Source: Sphingobium sp. HWE2-09 (lineage in GTDB: Bacteria; Pseudomonadota; Alphaproteobacteria; Sphingomonadales; Sphingomonadaceae). Taken from it: a DNA stretch of 64,000 nt. A program made the position numbers and the translations under genes. Within the stretch, counting starts at the first letter, position 1. Every line of letters begins with the position of its first letter. The notes under the pieces are model-generated. The model saw only the letters and a list, made by a program, of their open reading frames with translations. It was not told the origin of the DNA and made no database searches. The DNA is taken from contig NZ_JAYKZX010000001.1 of assembly GCF_035989265.1 (NCBI RefSeq), positions 434,001-498,000 on the forward strand, written 5' to 3'. Below, in pieces: positions 18,607 through 28,348 of this stretch.

Positions 18607-19765
18607 TCAGGCGAACAACCTATGCAGAAACCAGCCCTGGCAACCGGTCGCGCTGTCGATGCCATCGCCCTGACGGAACAGCCATTAGCGCGCGCCGGTC
18701 TCGTTCTCGACGAGAAAATAATCGCGGACGCTGAGCCACTCTTCATCGCTCACATGCCATTCGCCATAAATCCGCTCGGGCCCGTCCGCGCGCTTCACCT
18801 TCCGGCGCATGCCGCGCCACACGAGTTGAACCGGTGGGTGGTCGGGCAACAGAGCTATGGTATTGATCGGTTGAGGGCGTTTGAAGAGGCGCGCTGGGCG
18901 CGGCCAGTGCGCAGGCCAGCGCAGCAAGGTCGGATCCGCCATGGGGGCAATGCGGGTAACGGAACGCTCGGGAATATCGCTCTCACGCGCGGCGACCCGA
19001 TAAAGCCTGTCCTCCCCTACCCTGTTCCCCAATATGTCGACGAGCGCTGCCACATCAGGCACCGGCGCCTCACCCAGATACCAAATGGTGCGGAGCCCAA
19101 GCGGCTCGACCTGGGGGGCGGCCAGCACCATCTTCTCCACCCCAAAGCCCGGATCGACCGTCTCGATCCGATCGCAAAGCAGCCGTCCAATCTGCTTCTT
19201 GTCCCGACTAGGTTTGGCAAGCCCGGCACGAATCGCCTCGATCCGGTTGTCGACGCGGTGAAAGCGCAGGTCCAGCCGTCGCGCCCCTATACGCCCGCTT
19301 CCTCCAGTTGCTGACACAGAGCGTCCACCAGCTTGTGCGTGTAGCGGGCAAGGGTCTCGGGCGCGCCGATCGGTTCGGCAAAGCAGCGCTCCACCGCAAT
19401 CGTTTCGGGCGGCGCGACCGGCGCGAAAGGTTCGGACACGCGGCCATAGACCTGGTCGAGCCGCAGGCCGGGCGCCGACCCGAACCGCAGCGCGAGCGAG
19501 GCGCGCGGCATGGCTTCAAGATCGGCAATCGTTTCGAGGCCCAATTTGCCAAGATTAGAGACGATCGCAGGCTCCAGGCGAAGAGCGGCAAGTGGCAACT
19601 CGGCAATTGCCTCGGCAATGAAATAGCATCGATGACCCGCAGCGGCTCGGCGCCATAACGCGCCATCGCATGAGCAGCGCCAGTGATGTCGAGCATCAAC
19701 CCGTCGGGCGGATCAAGCGCTCCATGTACGGTCGGGCGAACCTCGACCTACTCCGGGCGCGTATC
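18607..19765 (-). pseudogene. imuB: ImuB (Y-family polymerase-like) remnant
   Basis: Only the C-terminal part of ImuB survives. Reading leftwards: DPPDGLMLDITGAAH, joined directly to AMARYGAEPLRVI by an apparent internal deletion; a one-base frameshift into AELPLAALRLEPAIVSNLGK; a further frame change near 19287-19317; and a TAA at 18685-18687 interrupting VENETGAR-stop-WLFRQGDG before the natural TGA at 18607. The N-terminal half is gone, cut off by IS66 debris. ImuB normally tethers DnaE2 to the sliding clamp, so the mutasome is non-functional here. Confidence 0.85.
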
Positions 19766-19798
19766 ATGGCATAACACCTGCACCGAAATTGCGGGAGA

Positions 19799-19818
19799 GC
19801 CCCGTTCCGGGGCATTTT
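19799..19818 (+). terminator. Short GC hairpin with T tract
   Basis: GCCCCG, TTC, CGGGGC, then ATTTTA. It sits at the junction of the imuB remnant and the IS66 remnant and has the same style as the hairpin at 17470. Confidence 0.4.
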
Positions 19819-19825
19819 ACTCCGC

Positions 19826-20032
19826 CATCAACACATGCTCAAGGCATGGCCTGCATTTACCGCCTTCCTCGGCGACGGCCGCATCTGCCTCACGAACAAT
19901 GCAGCGGAACGGGCGCTCAGAGGCATTGCCCTTGGAAGAAAATCATGGCTCTTCGCTGGTTCAGATCGCGGCGGTCAGCGCACCGCCTTCATGCTGAGCC
20001 TTATCGCCACGGCAAAGCTCAACGATATAGAT
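19826..20032 (+). mobile_element. IS66 transposase (TnpC) remnant, left part
   Basis: The reading frame gives HMLKAWPAFTAFLGDGR, then LTNNAAERALRGIALGRKSW and AGSDRGGQRTAFMLSLIATAKLNDID, the standard IS66 transposase segment with the final catalytic Glu in the NNAAERALRG motif. It is cut at 20032 by an IS5-family element and resumes at 21322 (PQAWLADVLSRIAD). The upstream three quarters of the gene are missing. Confidence 0.85.
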
Positions 20033-21321
20033 GGACACCTCGAAAAACCATCAGATTTCGGCGTGATGGCGGCGGTATGGACCGCAGAGGTATAACGGGG
20101 CTGGCGTGGTTGCGCATTCTGGGGTGATTTCCATATCACCGGTGCCGTTAGGGAGCCGCTTGGTATCAAGCGGGCGCAGTTCGCCCTTCGAGCCAAGCCA
20201 GACGCTGGAAGTTATAGGCAAGGTTGGCCATACCGATCTTGATGGTGGCGCGGGCGATGCCGATGGTGCGCACGACCAGCCCCATCCGGTGCTTTTGCCC
20301 GGCGAAAACATGCTCGACCTGGGCGCGGATCTTGGACCGCCGGGTATTAGCCTTGGCGATCCGCTCAGGCAACGGTCGCCGCGGCTTGCGCCTCTGATGA
20401 ATGTGGCTCGTGAACATGCCACCAGCCAGGAACGCCTCGTTCTTCTTGGATCGATAGGCGGTATCAGCCCAAACGCCGGAGGCAGTGTTGTCCTTACTGA
20501 TCAGAACCGGCAGCCGTGCGCCGTCATGGGCATTGGCGGCGCTGGCATCCCAGGTGCGGATCAGCCCATGGGTTTTGTCGATGCCGATATGGTTCTTGTA
20601 CCCGAACATCGAGATGGCGAGATCAACCGGCTTGGCCGCCTTGGGATCGGTGCCTAGCCTGACCTTGGCCTTGCTGTACTTGATCGACCAGCGCGCATCA
20701 CGGTCCTTTTGCCGGGTCTTGGCCGGCTTCCAGTCCTCCGGCACGCGTCCCTCCTTGATCGCTGCTTTCTCCGCTTCGGTATTGCGCTGCTTGGGTGCCG
20801 GCACGACAGTGGCGTCGATGATCTGCCCGCCCATAGCGAGATAGCCCCGCTCCTTGAGCGCGGCATCAAAGCAAGTAAATAGCCGGTCGATCGCTCTGGC
20901 CTGCACGAGCCGTTCCCGGAACAGCCAGACGGTCGTCGCATCGGGCACCGTGCCGTCGAGCCCACGCCCCAGGAAGCGCTGGAACGACAGCCGGTCCTTG
21001 ATCTGGAACTCGGTGGCTCGTCCGACAGCGAGTAAAGCGCCTGCAGAACCAAGATCTTGAACATGAGCACCGCGTCGAATGGCGGCCGACCGCCCTTGCC
21101 ACGAACGCTACGTCGCAACGCCGCAGTCAACGAACTCCGAAAAAACCTCGAAATCCACGACAGCCGCCAATCGCTCCAGCGGATCACCCACCGCGCTCAG
21201 CGCCTCGTACCGGTCCGAAAGATCGAAAAAACCCGGCTGCACCGCCATTATCGCCTCCGCCACATCGCCGGCGAAGTGAATCAAATCTGCCCCTCAAAGG
21301 CCAGAGTTTTTCGAGGCGTCC
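20033..21321 (-). mobile_element. IS5-family insertion sequence inside the IS66 remnant
   Basis: A 1289-bp element with ends GGACACCTCGAAAAAC and GTTTTTCGAGGCGTCC (one mismatch as inverted repeats). It is flanked by AGAT at 20029-20032 and 21322-21325, a 4-bp target duplication. Removing it and one AGAT restores the IS66 reading frame (KLNDID-PQAWLADV), so the boundaries are exact. Confidence 0.92.
20166..21248 (-). pseudogene. IS5-family transposase, frameshifted
   Basis: The frame opens at ATG 21248 (MAVQPGFFDLSDRYEALSAV), breaks after VFSEFVDCGVAT, continues as GGRPPFDAVLMFKILVLQALYSLSDE in a second frame and as RLSFQRFLGRGLDGTVPDATTVW in a third, then stays open to 20166. The catalytic region is recognisable (IIDATVVPAPKQRNTE, VWADTAYRSKKNEAF, RAQVEHVFAGQKHR). 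At least two frameshifts make this copy inactive unless they are sequencing errors. Confidence 0.88.
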
Positions 21322-21540
21322 AGATCCGCAGGCTTGGCTAGCCGATGTGCTCAGCCGCATCGCCGACATCCCCAGAACCGTCTCCATGAACTGCTTCCAT
21401 GGAATTGGCGCGCCACCGATCATCGACGCAAAGCCGCCTGATCCGCGGCCTTCACCGAATGCTTACGCTGCCCTGGAAATGGCGCGCAAAAGACGATCAA
21501 CGCAAAGCCGCCTGATCTGCGGTTCTCACCGGATGCATAC
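21322..21540 (+). mobile_element. IS66 transposase remnant, right part, with duplicated C-terminus
   Basis: PQAWLADVLSRIADIP continues the interrupted IS66 gene, then a frame change leads to RLHELLPWNWRATDHRRKAA and stop. About 75 bp later a second version of the same terminus appears (LPWKWRAKDDQRKAA and stop), with similar DNA at 21424-21463 and 21502-21540. Two diverged IS66 copies seem to have recombined here. Confidence 0.7.
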
Positions 21541-21584
21541 TTTCCAAGCAACTGCATGGCCATTGAGCAATGAGCGAGAATGCG

Positions 21585-21700
21585 ATCGGCTGCCTGCTCG
21601 ACCGCGCCGGCTATCTTAGCCACCACGTCCCGCAAGGCTTCCGCGCGGCCTTCTCGACCAGAAGACCAGAATGAATGAGTGGGCCGAACGCGCACGCGGA
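21585..21700 (+). pseudogene. Tyrosine-type integrase C-terminal relic
   Basis: The frame from 21585 reads GCLLDRAGYLSHHVPQGFRAAFST and, after a frameshift, MNEWAERA at 21671. This is the box-II region of phage/island tyrosine integrases (VPHGFRAAFST-IMNEWAER, with the catalytic H-x-x-R). Nothing else of the gene remains. It marks an old integrative element beside the IS66 debris. Confidence 0.55.
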
Positions 21701-21768
21701 GCGACATGCGGTAGAACGGATTGGCTGTTCACGCTCGACCCGATGAGATATAGGAAATGCGTAAGTAA

Positions 21769-22992
21769 CTATTCGGGTTGTTCTTCCAGCGGAGGAGACG
21801 ACTGCATGGTCGCCAATAGTACAGCCGCAATGCCGAGCGCGGCTGCTGCCATCAAAAGTGCCGGAGCATAGGTCCCTGTTCGATCGTAGGTCCAACCGAA
21901 AATAAGGGGTGACATGCCCGAGCCCACAAGGAGAATGCTATAAAATATACCGAAGATCCTGCCATAGGATTTCAAACCAAAGTAGCGGGCGGTAAGGTAT
22001 CCTACGAGATCGATCTCCGCGCCTATAGCAAGGCCAGTACCGAGCGCCCCAACGAACGCATATTCGCTTCCCCCAAGTGACAGCAGAAGCATTGCCGCAG
22101 CCGAAATCGTAAGAAGCGTCGCACCGACGTGGGGCGCAAAGAAGCGGTCGATAAGGAGGCCCGTCGCCAGTCTTGCGACGACGACGGCGATCCCAATGCC
22201 GCTCGCACGCAACGCTGACTGCGCTGGGGATAGTCCTGCCTCTAACAGTAGAGGCATCAGGTGGGTAATTAGGCCAGCTACGCCCAATGGAATAAGGAAA
22301 AACGTAACCGCCATTTTCCACGCTAAGGGGTCGTGGAACGCGGCACGAAACGATGATCCTTCGCGCGTTATCGACAGCGGGGAGTTCGCAGGCGAAGCGC
22401 TAGCTGGCATACGAGCGAGTGCTACCACGATCGGGGCAGCAAAAAGCGTAATAACCGCGAGCAGCACGTAGCCAGGCCTCCAGCCATGAGCGGCTATAAA
22501 TGGAGCAAGAATCAGCGGGGTAAGTATACTAGCGAATCCGTTTCCCGTAGCCGCTATACCGAGCGCAGTGCCGCGACCTATCGAGAAATGAGCTGAAACG
22601 ATGCGGCTGTAGGTCAGCGTTGAGCAGGCACCGCCACAGAACGCAATAAACGCCAGCGCAAGGTAAAATCCGCGAATGTCAGGGCCGATCAATGAAAGAA
22701 GATAAAAGCCGCAGGCCATGGAAAGGGCCGACGCGCCTATAACCCATCCTAGCTTAAACTTGTCGACCATATAGCCAGCTAACGGCGCTGAGATAGCAAG
22801 CGAAAAGATTACGATCGTCGACCCTAACGATATCTGCAAACGCGACCAGCCAAACTCGTTTGCAAGCGGTGTAATAAAGATAGACTGCCCGTAAATCGGC
22901 AGTGAGTGAACGCCAAGCATGTTGCCAATGAAACAACCAAGCAACACCCATTTGCCAGCCAGCCATTCATTATCGACCTTATCAGATCTCAT
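21769..22992 (-). CDS. Major facilitator superfamily transporter (MCT/OFA-like)
   Basis: 407 residues with about twelve membrane segments. The N-terminal GVHSLPIYGQSIFITPLANEFGWSRLQIS and loop GYMVDKFKLG are typical of the monocarboxylate/oxalate-formate branch, suggesting an organic acid substrate. It is 72 bp downstream of the LVIVD-repeat gene on the same strand. Codon use is visibly more AT-rich than in the lasso region. The substrate cannot be deduced. Confidence 0.85.
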   Translation of the reverse strand: MRSDKVDNEWLAGKWVLLGCFIGNMLGVHSLPIYGQSIFITPLANEFGWSRLQISLGSTIVIFSLAISAPLAGYMVDKFKLGWVIGASALSMACGFYLLSLIGPDIRGFYLALAFIAFCGGACSTLTYSRIVSAHFSIGRGTALGIAATGNGFASILTPLILAPFIAAHGWRPGYVLLAVITLFAAPIVVALARMPASASPANSPLSITREGSSFRAAFHDPLAWKMAVTFFLIPLGVAGLITHLMPLLLEAGLSPAQSALRASGIGIAVVVARLATGLLIDRFFAPHVGATLLTISAAAMLLLSLGGSEYAFVGALGTGLAIGAEIDLVGYLTARYFGLKSYGRIFGIFYSILLVGSGMSPLIFGWTYDRTGTYAPALLMAAAALGIAAVLLATMQSSPPLEEQPE

Positions 22993-23064
22993 CGTAACTC
23001 TCGTTCGCTGTAGACCGTTTGGTTCGCGGGTCGCCGCGAACTCGAAGCGAGTGCGAAAACAAAA

Positions 23065-24624
23065 TCACTTCGCACCCACATTTATGCTGGGAAGGGCCCA
23101 TTGTGTTACCGGCATAGGTGCCAGATTGGGCTTGCCTAAAGCTGGAGCGGACAAAAGGTAAATGCCGGTGTCCGTAGCCACCCAGATCAGCTTCCGATCC
23201 CATTCGATGAAAACTTCGTCTACGGTACGGGAGTGCTTCGCGAGCGCACCGTCGCCGAGTTGGCCCTCAGGCTGCTCAGGGACAAAATAAGCCGCGATGG
23301 TCGGCCGGCGTGGGTCCTTTATGTCGAAGCACTGAAGGCCGGCGTTGAAGTAGGTGTGGCAAAGGAAGTTGGGATCGACCTTGCCTGGCGCTTTCAGATG
23401 CGGCGGGTTGTGAGGAGAAAAGCGGCCAGCCCGTTGGCAAAAGTCTTTATATGGCGCTGCGGCAGGCGGCACGGGCCGCGGCAAACGAGCGAGCTCCTTT
23501 GGCTTAGCCGGATCCGTGACGTCGATAATGAAGGATCCATTACGCGGCGTCACGCAGCCGCTAAACAGCGCTTCTGGTGTTAGCACCACAAAGCCCCGGT
23601 CCAATCTACTGATGTCAACAGTGTGGGCAGCGATCGCAGGCCCTGGTTCATAAGGCGTAGGCCGCCATTCACTTAGCAACCGGGGCGCCTGGAGGTTCGT
23701 GAGGTCATAGATCAACAACCCGAATGCCCCGCCGCCGATGAACCCGAGCTTTCCCCCGGATTCCAGTCGTTGAGGAACGTAAAGCGGCCCGTGCATCATC
23801 GTGTACGCGAGGTCGTCGGTCCAAGGCTCGACATTGCGAGCCTCTTCCTCATCTACGCGCTGTCCGGGGTAGTGGATGTTGGTTACGAGCTTGGGCTGTG
23901 TCGGATCGGAGATGTCCAAAATCTGGATTCCATGCTTGTAGCCCACGTAGCCGATCGTTTTCACCGTCGGGTTTTTAGGTTCGAAGTAGAAATTGTTGTC
24001 CGCCGCGGTGGTCAGATAAAGATACCGGCCACCATCCCAATAATTTCGATGGGGTCCCGATCCGGTTTGGATGACGCGATCGGGCGAGCCGCCATCGACG
24101 GACCATTTGGACAGAAGCTTCACCGCCGCAGGGTCCGATACATCGTAAATGAAAATGCCACGGAGCCCACGCTGATCAAGGTCGTACTTCTGCGACGACT
24201 GGATCATCAACCAACGGCCCGAGGCCTCGTGATAGGCCACTTGGAGCTGCTGACACGGACCCTTGCACTCGGGAGTGGCGTCGGAATTCACTATTTCCGG
24301 CTTAAGCGGATCAGATACTTCGATAATCTTTGTTCCACTGGCCTGTCCCTGAAGCAGATAGCGGCGATTACCCCGTACCATAAACTGTAGTTTTTCTCCC
24401 GCATCTGTCCCTGCAAACAGCCGACCCAGAACTTTCATGTTTTTGATATACTGATGGTGTTCGAGCGGAATCTTTTCCTTCGGTTCGAACGGCGTTGGAG
24501 ACGTAAAGCGCACCATAGGCGATTTTGCTGGTGGTAGCTCTGTCAGCGGTTGATGCTCCTGCGCAGAGGCACCAAGAGAAGATGCTGCAAGAAAAGCGAG
24601 AATGCTTGGAGCAATCATTCGCAT
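23065..24624 (-). CDS. Exported LVIVD-repeat beta-propeller protein
   Basis: 519 residues with a signal peptide (residues 1-21, ending SSLGASA). Repeated blades have the form 'I-D-SDP-P' (IIEVSDPLKPEIV, IFIYDVSDPAAVKLL, IQILDISDPTQPKLV, FIIDVTDPAKPKELA, CFDIKDPRRPTIA). Such LVIVD proteins are periplasmic or surface proteins of unknown function. It lies between a TonB receptor and an MFS carrier on the same strand, suggesting a joint uptake role. The start ATG 24624 has GGAAGG upstream; 24618 is an alternative. Confidence 0.85.
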   Translation of the reverse strand: MRMIAPSILAFLAASSLGASAQEHQPLTELPPAKSPMVRFTSPTPFEPKEKIPLEHHQYIKNMKVLGRLFAGTDAGEKLQFMVRGNRRYLLQGQASGTKIIEVSDPLKPEIVNSDATPECKGPCQQLQVAYHEASGRWLMIQSSQKYDLDQRGLRGIFIYDVSDPAAVKLLSKWSVDGGSPDRVIQTGSGPHRNYWDGGRYLYLTTAADNNFYFEPKNPTVKTIGYVGYKHGIQILDISDPTQPKLVTNIHYPGQRVDEEEARNVEPWTDDLAYTMMHGPLYVPQRLESGGKLGFIGGGAFGLLIYDLTNLQAPRLLSEWRPTPYEPGPAIAAHTVDISRLDRGFVVLTPEALFSGCVTPRNGSFIIDVTDPAKPKELARLPRPVPPAAAPYKDFCQRAGRFSPHNPPHLKAPGKVDPNFLCHTYFNAGLQCFDIKDPRRPTIAAYFVPEQPEGQLGDGALAKHSRTVDEVFIEWDRKLIWVATDTGIYLLSAPALGKPNLAPMPVTQWALPSINVGAK

Positions 24625-24728
24625 ATTATGAACCTTCCAATATAGGAGAACAATTCACACCGTCGACTAACAATAGTGCATGAATAAACTACATACCTAT
24701 CAGATAATCTTTACTTTTTGCGAACAAC

Positions 24729-27632
24729 TTACAACTTCATTCTGACCCCTGTTGTAAAGTAGCGACCAACCACATCGTAGACGCTTCTTGCAGTCGGGTA
24801 GAGAATTCCAGGGTTTGTATTGTCAGGAGGAACAAGCCTAAACTTGTCAAAGACGTTATTAACGCTGAGGAACCACTCGAAATCGTGAGCTCGCGCTTTA
24901 ATGTTATAGGACAACGTCACGTCCGAGATAAAATACGGCTTAAGATACTGCCATTTAGGGTCCCAGACGGCGTTTCTGTTGGCAGTGACACGCTTGAGTT
25001 TTCCAATATAGCGTTGCTGGTACGTCAAGCTAAACGGGCCACTTGCGTAAGTAGCGCTGAGTACACCGCGTAGCCGTGGCAATGCAGTAGTTAGAAAGAC
25101 TGTTCCTGCATCGTCAATGTTCATTGCGCTCGGTGAAGTCTGAGTTTTGAACGACATCAGATAGTTCGCGAGCAGGCGGAACGACAAGCTGTTAGCACCG
25201 AGCGGCAGGACATAGGACGTTTCGATATCAAAGCCGTCAGTGAACTGTGATGCGACGTTGACGGCGGGAAGGCGGATATTAGTTGGCAGGTTTGCCAGCG
25301 TTTTGTCAGAGAACGGCAGCGGCCGTGTGATTTGGTCACACAAGGGACCCGTCCCGCCGGCGGCCTCGCACTCCTGAAGCACCGTCGATGAATCTAGTGT
25401 GCCGATGCCATCCTTGATATCGACCCTGTAATAATCGATGCTCACTGCTAGGCGAGGCGCCCATGTTGGCTGATAAACAGCTCCGATGGTGAGAGTGTTT
25501 GCCACTTCGGGTCTGAGGTCTTTGTTTCCGCCAGACTCTTGATTGACCAGAACAGAAGCACTTGTGTGTGGGTCGAATACGGTAAGGTCAGAGTTGGTTG
25601 TCCCAGCATAGAGTTCATAAAGCGACGGTGCCCGTATATCACGCGACCGGGTCGTCCGGATGCGTAGACCATCGAAGGGCTCGTAATTCAGTCCCAGCTT
25701 CCATGTGACAACGCCACCGCTAGTGCTGTAATGGGTATAACGCGCTGCGCCGTTCACGCTAAGCGACTTTCCAAGTGCTGAGTTTTTGAGGAGTGGTATA
25801 TCTACCTCTCCGTAGACTTCCTTGACGGTGTAATCCCCCGAAGCCGATCCGACGTTGTCCGTCAAGAAGCGCAGGGGAGTCCCAAAAACGCCTCGAATGC
25901 CTGTGTAGTCGATGACATCCGACGGGTCCGAATTACTGGTCAAGTCGAGCGTCTGGCGCCTGATTTCGCCGCCAATGGCAAATCCTACGGGGCCTGCCCA
26001 CAACGAGAATGGCTGACCAGAAATGTTCACGCTGCCAATGTCCATTTTGGTGGTGGCACGGTATGTCGAGGTACCGAGAACATACGCTATGGATTCAGGC
26101 GATGCCGCATTTGGCCCGAAAAGATTTATTGGTACGCAGCCGGGCAATAGGCCAGGGTTAACGAGCGTCACTCGACAGACAGCCTGATTAGTCGCGGGAT
26201 CGCGTACCGCATCGACCGCAGCGTAAAAGCGCTGATTAATTGACTGGCCGGAAACCTGACTTTTCAGCTTTGAAGAGCCGTGAACGTAGCTTGCGTCCCA
26301 ATTAAAGTCGCCAATCTTGCCTTCCACGCCGAGCTGGGTGAGCAGTGATGACGTCTCAACGTCGGTGAATTTCCGGGGGAAATCGTCGTTAAGGCGACCA
26401 AAGAAGAAGGGTTGTCCGCCGGTTGCGGCGCTTACTTCGGGACGAAGGAACGCATTGTCCGGGAAGATCGTCATCCGGAGTGGCGGCACATTACCGAACC
26501 GATAATCAGGCTGCGGCGACTGTCGGTTATGAGCGCGGCCATACAGAACCTGTCCAAACAGGTTTAGACCATCGGTTGGCTCAAATGAAACCCGGCCATA
26601 AAACTGATCGGTCTTGATCGCGGATGAAAGGGTCTTGTCACGCGTGTACGCACCGTCGCCACCCGTTGAAACGTTGGCGCTGCCTGTTGGTGATCCGGGA
26701 TTGTAAGGCGCAAGAACACCGTTCTCCAAAAACTGGTTATTATTTAATGGTCCACTTGTGATCAAACCGGTGAAATTTGTACGTGTATATCGCGTGTTAA
26801 AGGAGGCTGTGAACGGGTTCGTCGCCGTGCCAGCTCCAGTAATAGCAGCTTGTAAGTCGCCAAATGGCCGATCCTGTAAGAGATCGATACCATCATTTTC
26901 ATAGTGTTCGATGCTTCCAGTCAAGTGCAACCGCCCATCGAGAAACGAAGATCCTGCTGCCGCGCCGGCTCGGAATGAGGGTGAATCGCCCCGTGAAGAA
27001 ATTCCGCGCTGTATAACGCCTTTGAGGCCTGAGAACTTGGTGTCTAGTACAAAATTTACAACACCACTAACAGCGTCGGAACCATAGGCGGCAGATGCAC
27101 CTCCCGTTACCAGATCAACACGTTCGATTAAGAGTTGCGGGAATATGCTTGAATCAACATCGCCGGCAAAACTGGTGGGTGGCACCCGAGTGCCGTTCAA
27201 CAAGATAAGAGTGCGTGGGGAGCCTAGGCTGCGCAGGTTAAGATAGTTCCCGGTGTTGGGACGGTCGCTATTGACGCCTGAGTCCTGTGTTGGGCTTCGC
27301 GAATTCTGAAGCTGCGGTAGCTGGTTAAGGGCGTCGGGGATGCTCGTTGGAGCGGATCGGACAAGCGCTGCCTGACTGATGACGGTGACGGGGGTGGGCG
27401 CAGCGCTGCCGTCGCGCACGACCCTCGACCCGGTAACAACGATATCCGATACACTGGTTTCTTGGCTACTCTCCGAGATAGTGGGTGACTCAGCCCCCGC
27501 GGGCGTCGATGCGTTTGGAACCGCATTTTGAGATTGAGCGGCCGTAGCTGTTGCCGGCAACATTGCCAGCGCAGTGCCCGCTAGTAGCAAGCCGTGGGTT
27601 GCAAATGTCCGGTGACGGAGATGACACTTCAT
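24729..27632 (-). CDS. TonB-dependent receptor, large
   Basis: 967 residues: signal peptide (to ~residue 32, ATATAAQS), TonB-box-like segment (SDIVVTGSRVV), plug (~70-190, with LNLRSLGSPRTLILLNGTR and GGASAAYGSDAVSGVVNFVLD) and a long barrel ending GVRMKL. There is no STN domain, so it transports without sigma signalling. The ATG has an excellent AGGGAGGA site. It is the promoter-proximal gene of the leftward set with the LVIVD protein and MFS carrier and shares their lower GC content. Confidence 0.92.
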   Translation of the reverse strand: MKCHLRHRTFATHGLLLAGTALAMLPATATAAQSQNAVPNASTPAGAESPTISESSQETSVSDIVVTGSRVVRDGSAAPTPVTVISQAALVRSAPTSIPDALNQLPQLQNSRSPTQDSGVNSDRPNTGNYLNLRSLGSPRTLILLNGTRVPPTSFAGDVDSSIFPQLLIERVDLVTGGASAAYGSDAVSGVVNFVLDTKFSGLKGVIQRGISSRGDSPSFRAGAAAGSSFLDGRLHLTGSIEHYENDGIDLLQDRPFGDLQAAITGAGTATNPFTASFNTRYTRTNFTGLITSGPLNNNQFLENGVLAPYNPGSPTGSANVSTGGDGAYTRDKTLSSAIKTDQFYGRVSFEPTDGLNLFGQVLYGRAHNRQSPQPDYRFGNVPPLRMTIFPDNAFLRPEVSAATGGQPFFFGRLNDDFPRKFTDVETSSLLTQLGVEGKIGDFNWDASYVHGSSKLKSQVSGQSINQRFYAAVDAVRDPATNQAVCRVTLVNPGLLPGCVPINLFGPNAASPESIAYVLGTSTYRATTKMDIGSVNISGQPFSLWAGPVGFAIGGEIRRQTLDLTSNSDPSDVIDYTGIRGVFGTPLRFLTDNVGSASGDYTVKEVYGEVDIPLLKNSALGKSLSVNGAARYTHYSTSGGVVTWKLGLNYEPFDGLRIRTTRSRDIRAPSLYELYAGTTNSDLTVFDPHTSASVLVNQESGGNKDLRPEVANTLTIGAVYQPTWAPRLAVSIDYYRVDIKDGIGTLDSSTVLQECEAAGGTGPLCDQITRPLPFSDKTLANLPTNIRLPAVNVASQFTDGFDIETSYVLPLGANSLSFRLLANYLMSFKTQTSPSAMNIDDAGTVFLTTALPRLRGVLSATYASGPFSLTYQQRYIGKLKRVTANRNAVWDPKWQYLKPYFISDVTLSYNIKARAHDFEWFLSVNNVFDKFRLVPPDNTNPGILYPTARSVYDVVGRYFTTGVRMKL

Positions 27633-28191
27633 TGCTTCCTCCCTGTAATTTTGTTGTTATGCAAACCTGATGAAAACCGCTTTAGAGCTGGCCAAGCGCG
27701 CTGTTCAAAAGAGGTCACTTTCCGAATTAATGAGCCCAAACGCTCGCACACCAGATTTCCGTGGATCTGAATTGATGCCTAGGCCACGCCAGACCATCCT
27801 AGAGGTCAGTGGGAACGAAACAGCTAGTGAGCAAACGGCAGCCGACGCGACATCAGCCCACCGGATTTTCTTCATTGCCTCTCCCTTCGACCGCTGTGTC
27901 CGGCAATCTCTCGCTCGCTTGTAGGCTGGCAATGCCGGTGCTCCCTACCTGCGGCCCATTAAGGAGGCTGCTTCGAGCTTTCAGGAGCCAAATATCCCAC
28001 CGCGATAACGGTGTCTGTCCCCAGTCTTGTGGACTGATTTGACCCAGCTTTCGCTCTAGGTTCCACCCGACAATGAGTAGCCCACCGGGGTATTGGGGCG
28101 CTGAGCGTTCTCGGAACACCCGGCAGGCTGGCGCTGCTAATTGCGCCGCTCGCACGGTTCGGTGGTCGGAAACTTAGGCTGAGAGAATCCC
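27633..28191. other. Gap between receptor and FAH fragment: no supported gene
   Basis: This 559-bp stretch holds the promoter of the leftward receptor gene and scattered open frames without family resemblance. One minus-strand frame contains MKKIRWADVASAAVCSLAVSFP, which could be a leftover signal peptide, but I cannot support a gene. Confidence 0.4.
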
Positions 28192-28311
28192 ATGAAGCTG
28201 CTGACATTCGAGGCAGCCGCCGGTCCCAGGCTCGGAGCCATCAGGGACCATGGCCGAGTGATCGATCTGACCGCGCACGATCGCGACCCACTGGCCTCGA
28301 TGCAGGCTCTT
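28192..28311 (+). pseudogene. Fumarylacetoacetate hydrolase-family N-terminal fragment
   Basis: ATG 28192, behind GAGAGAA, opens MKLLTFEAAAGPRLGAIRDH, then GRVIDLTAHDRDP, the typical N-terminus of FAH-family proteins (C-C bond hydrolases of aromatic meta-cleavage pathways). After SMQAL the frame runs into the IS3 inverted repeat at 28312. The remaining ~230 residues are absent on the far side of the IS stack, so flanking DNA was deleted. Confidence 0.7.
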
Positions 28312-28348
28312 TGGACTTGTAACGGTTTTGTGCCGGTCACCTATCTCA

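Noticed and set aside
17470..19818. Recurrent GCCCCG...CGGGGC hairpins as a CRISPR-like or REP array
   Set aside because: Only a few copies, irregularly spaced, with different loops and no repeat-spacer structure; they are better read as terminators. No CRISPR array was seen in the window.
21585..21700. Prophage
   Set aside because: Only a fragment of an integrase box is present; no capsid, tail, lysis or repressor genes occur nearby.
27670..27932. Small open frames on both strands upstream of the large TonB receptor
   Set aside because: They overlap each other, lack good ribosome sites and resemble no family.
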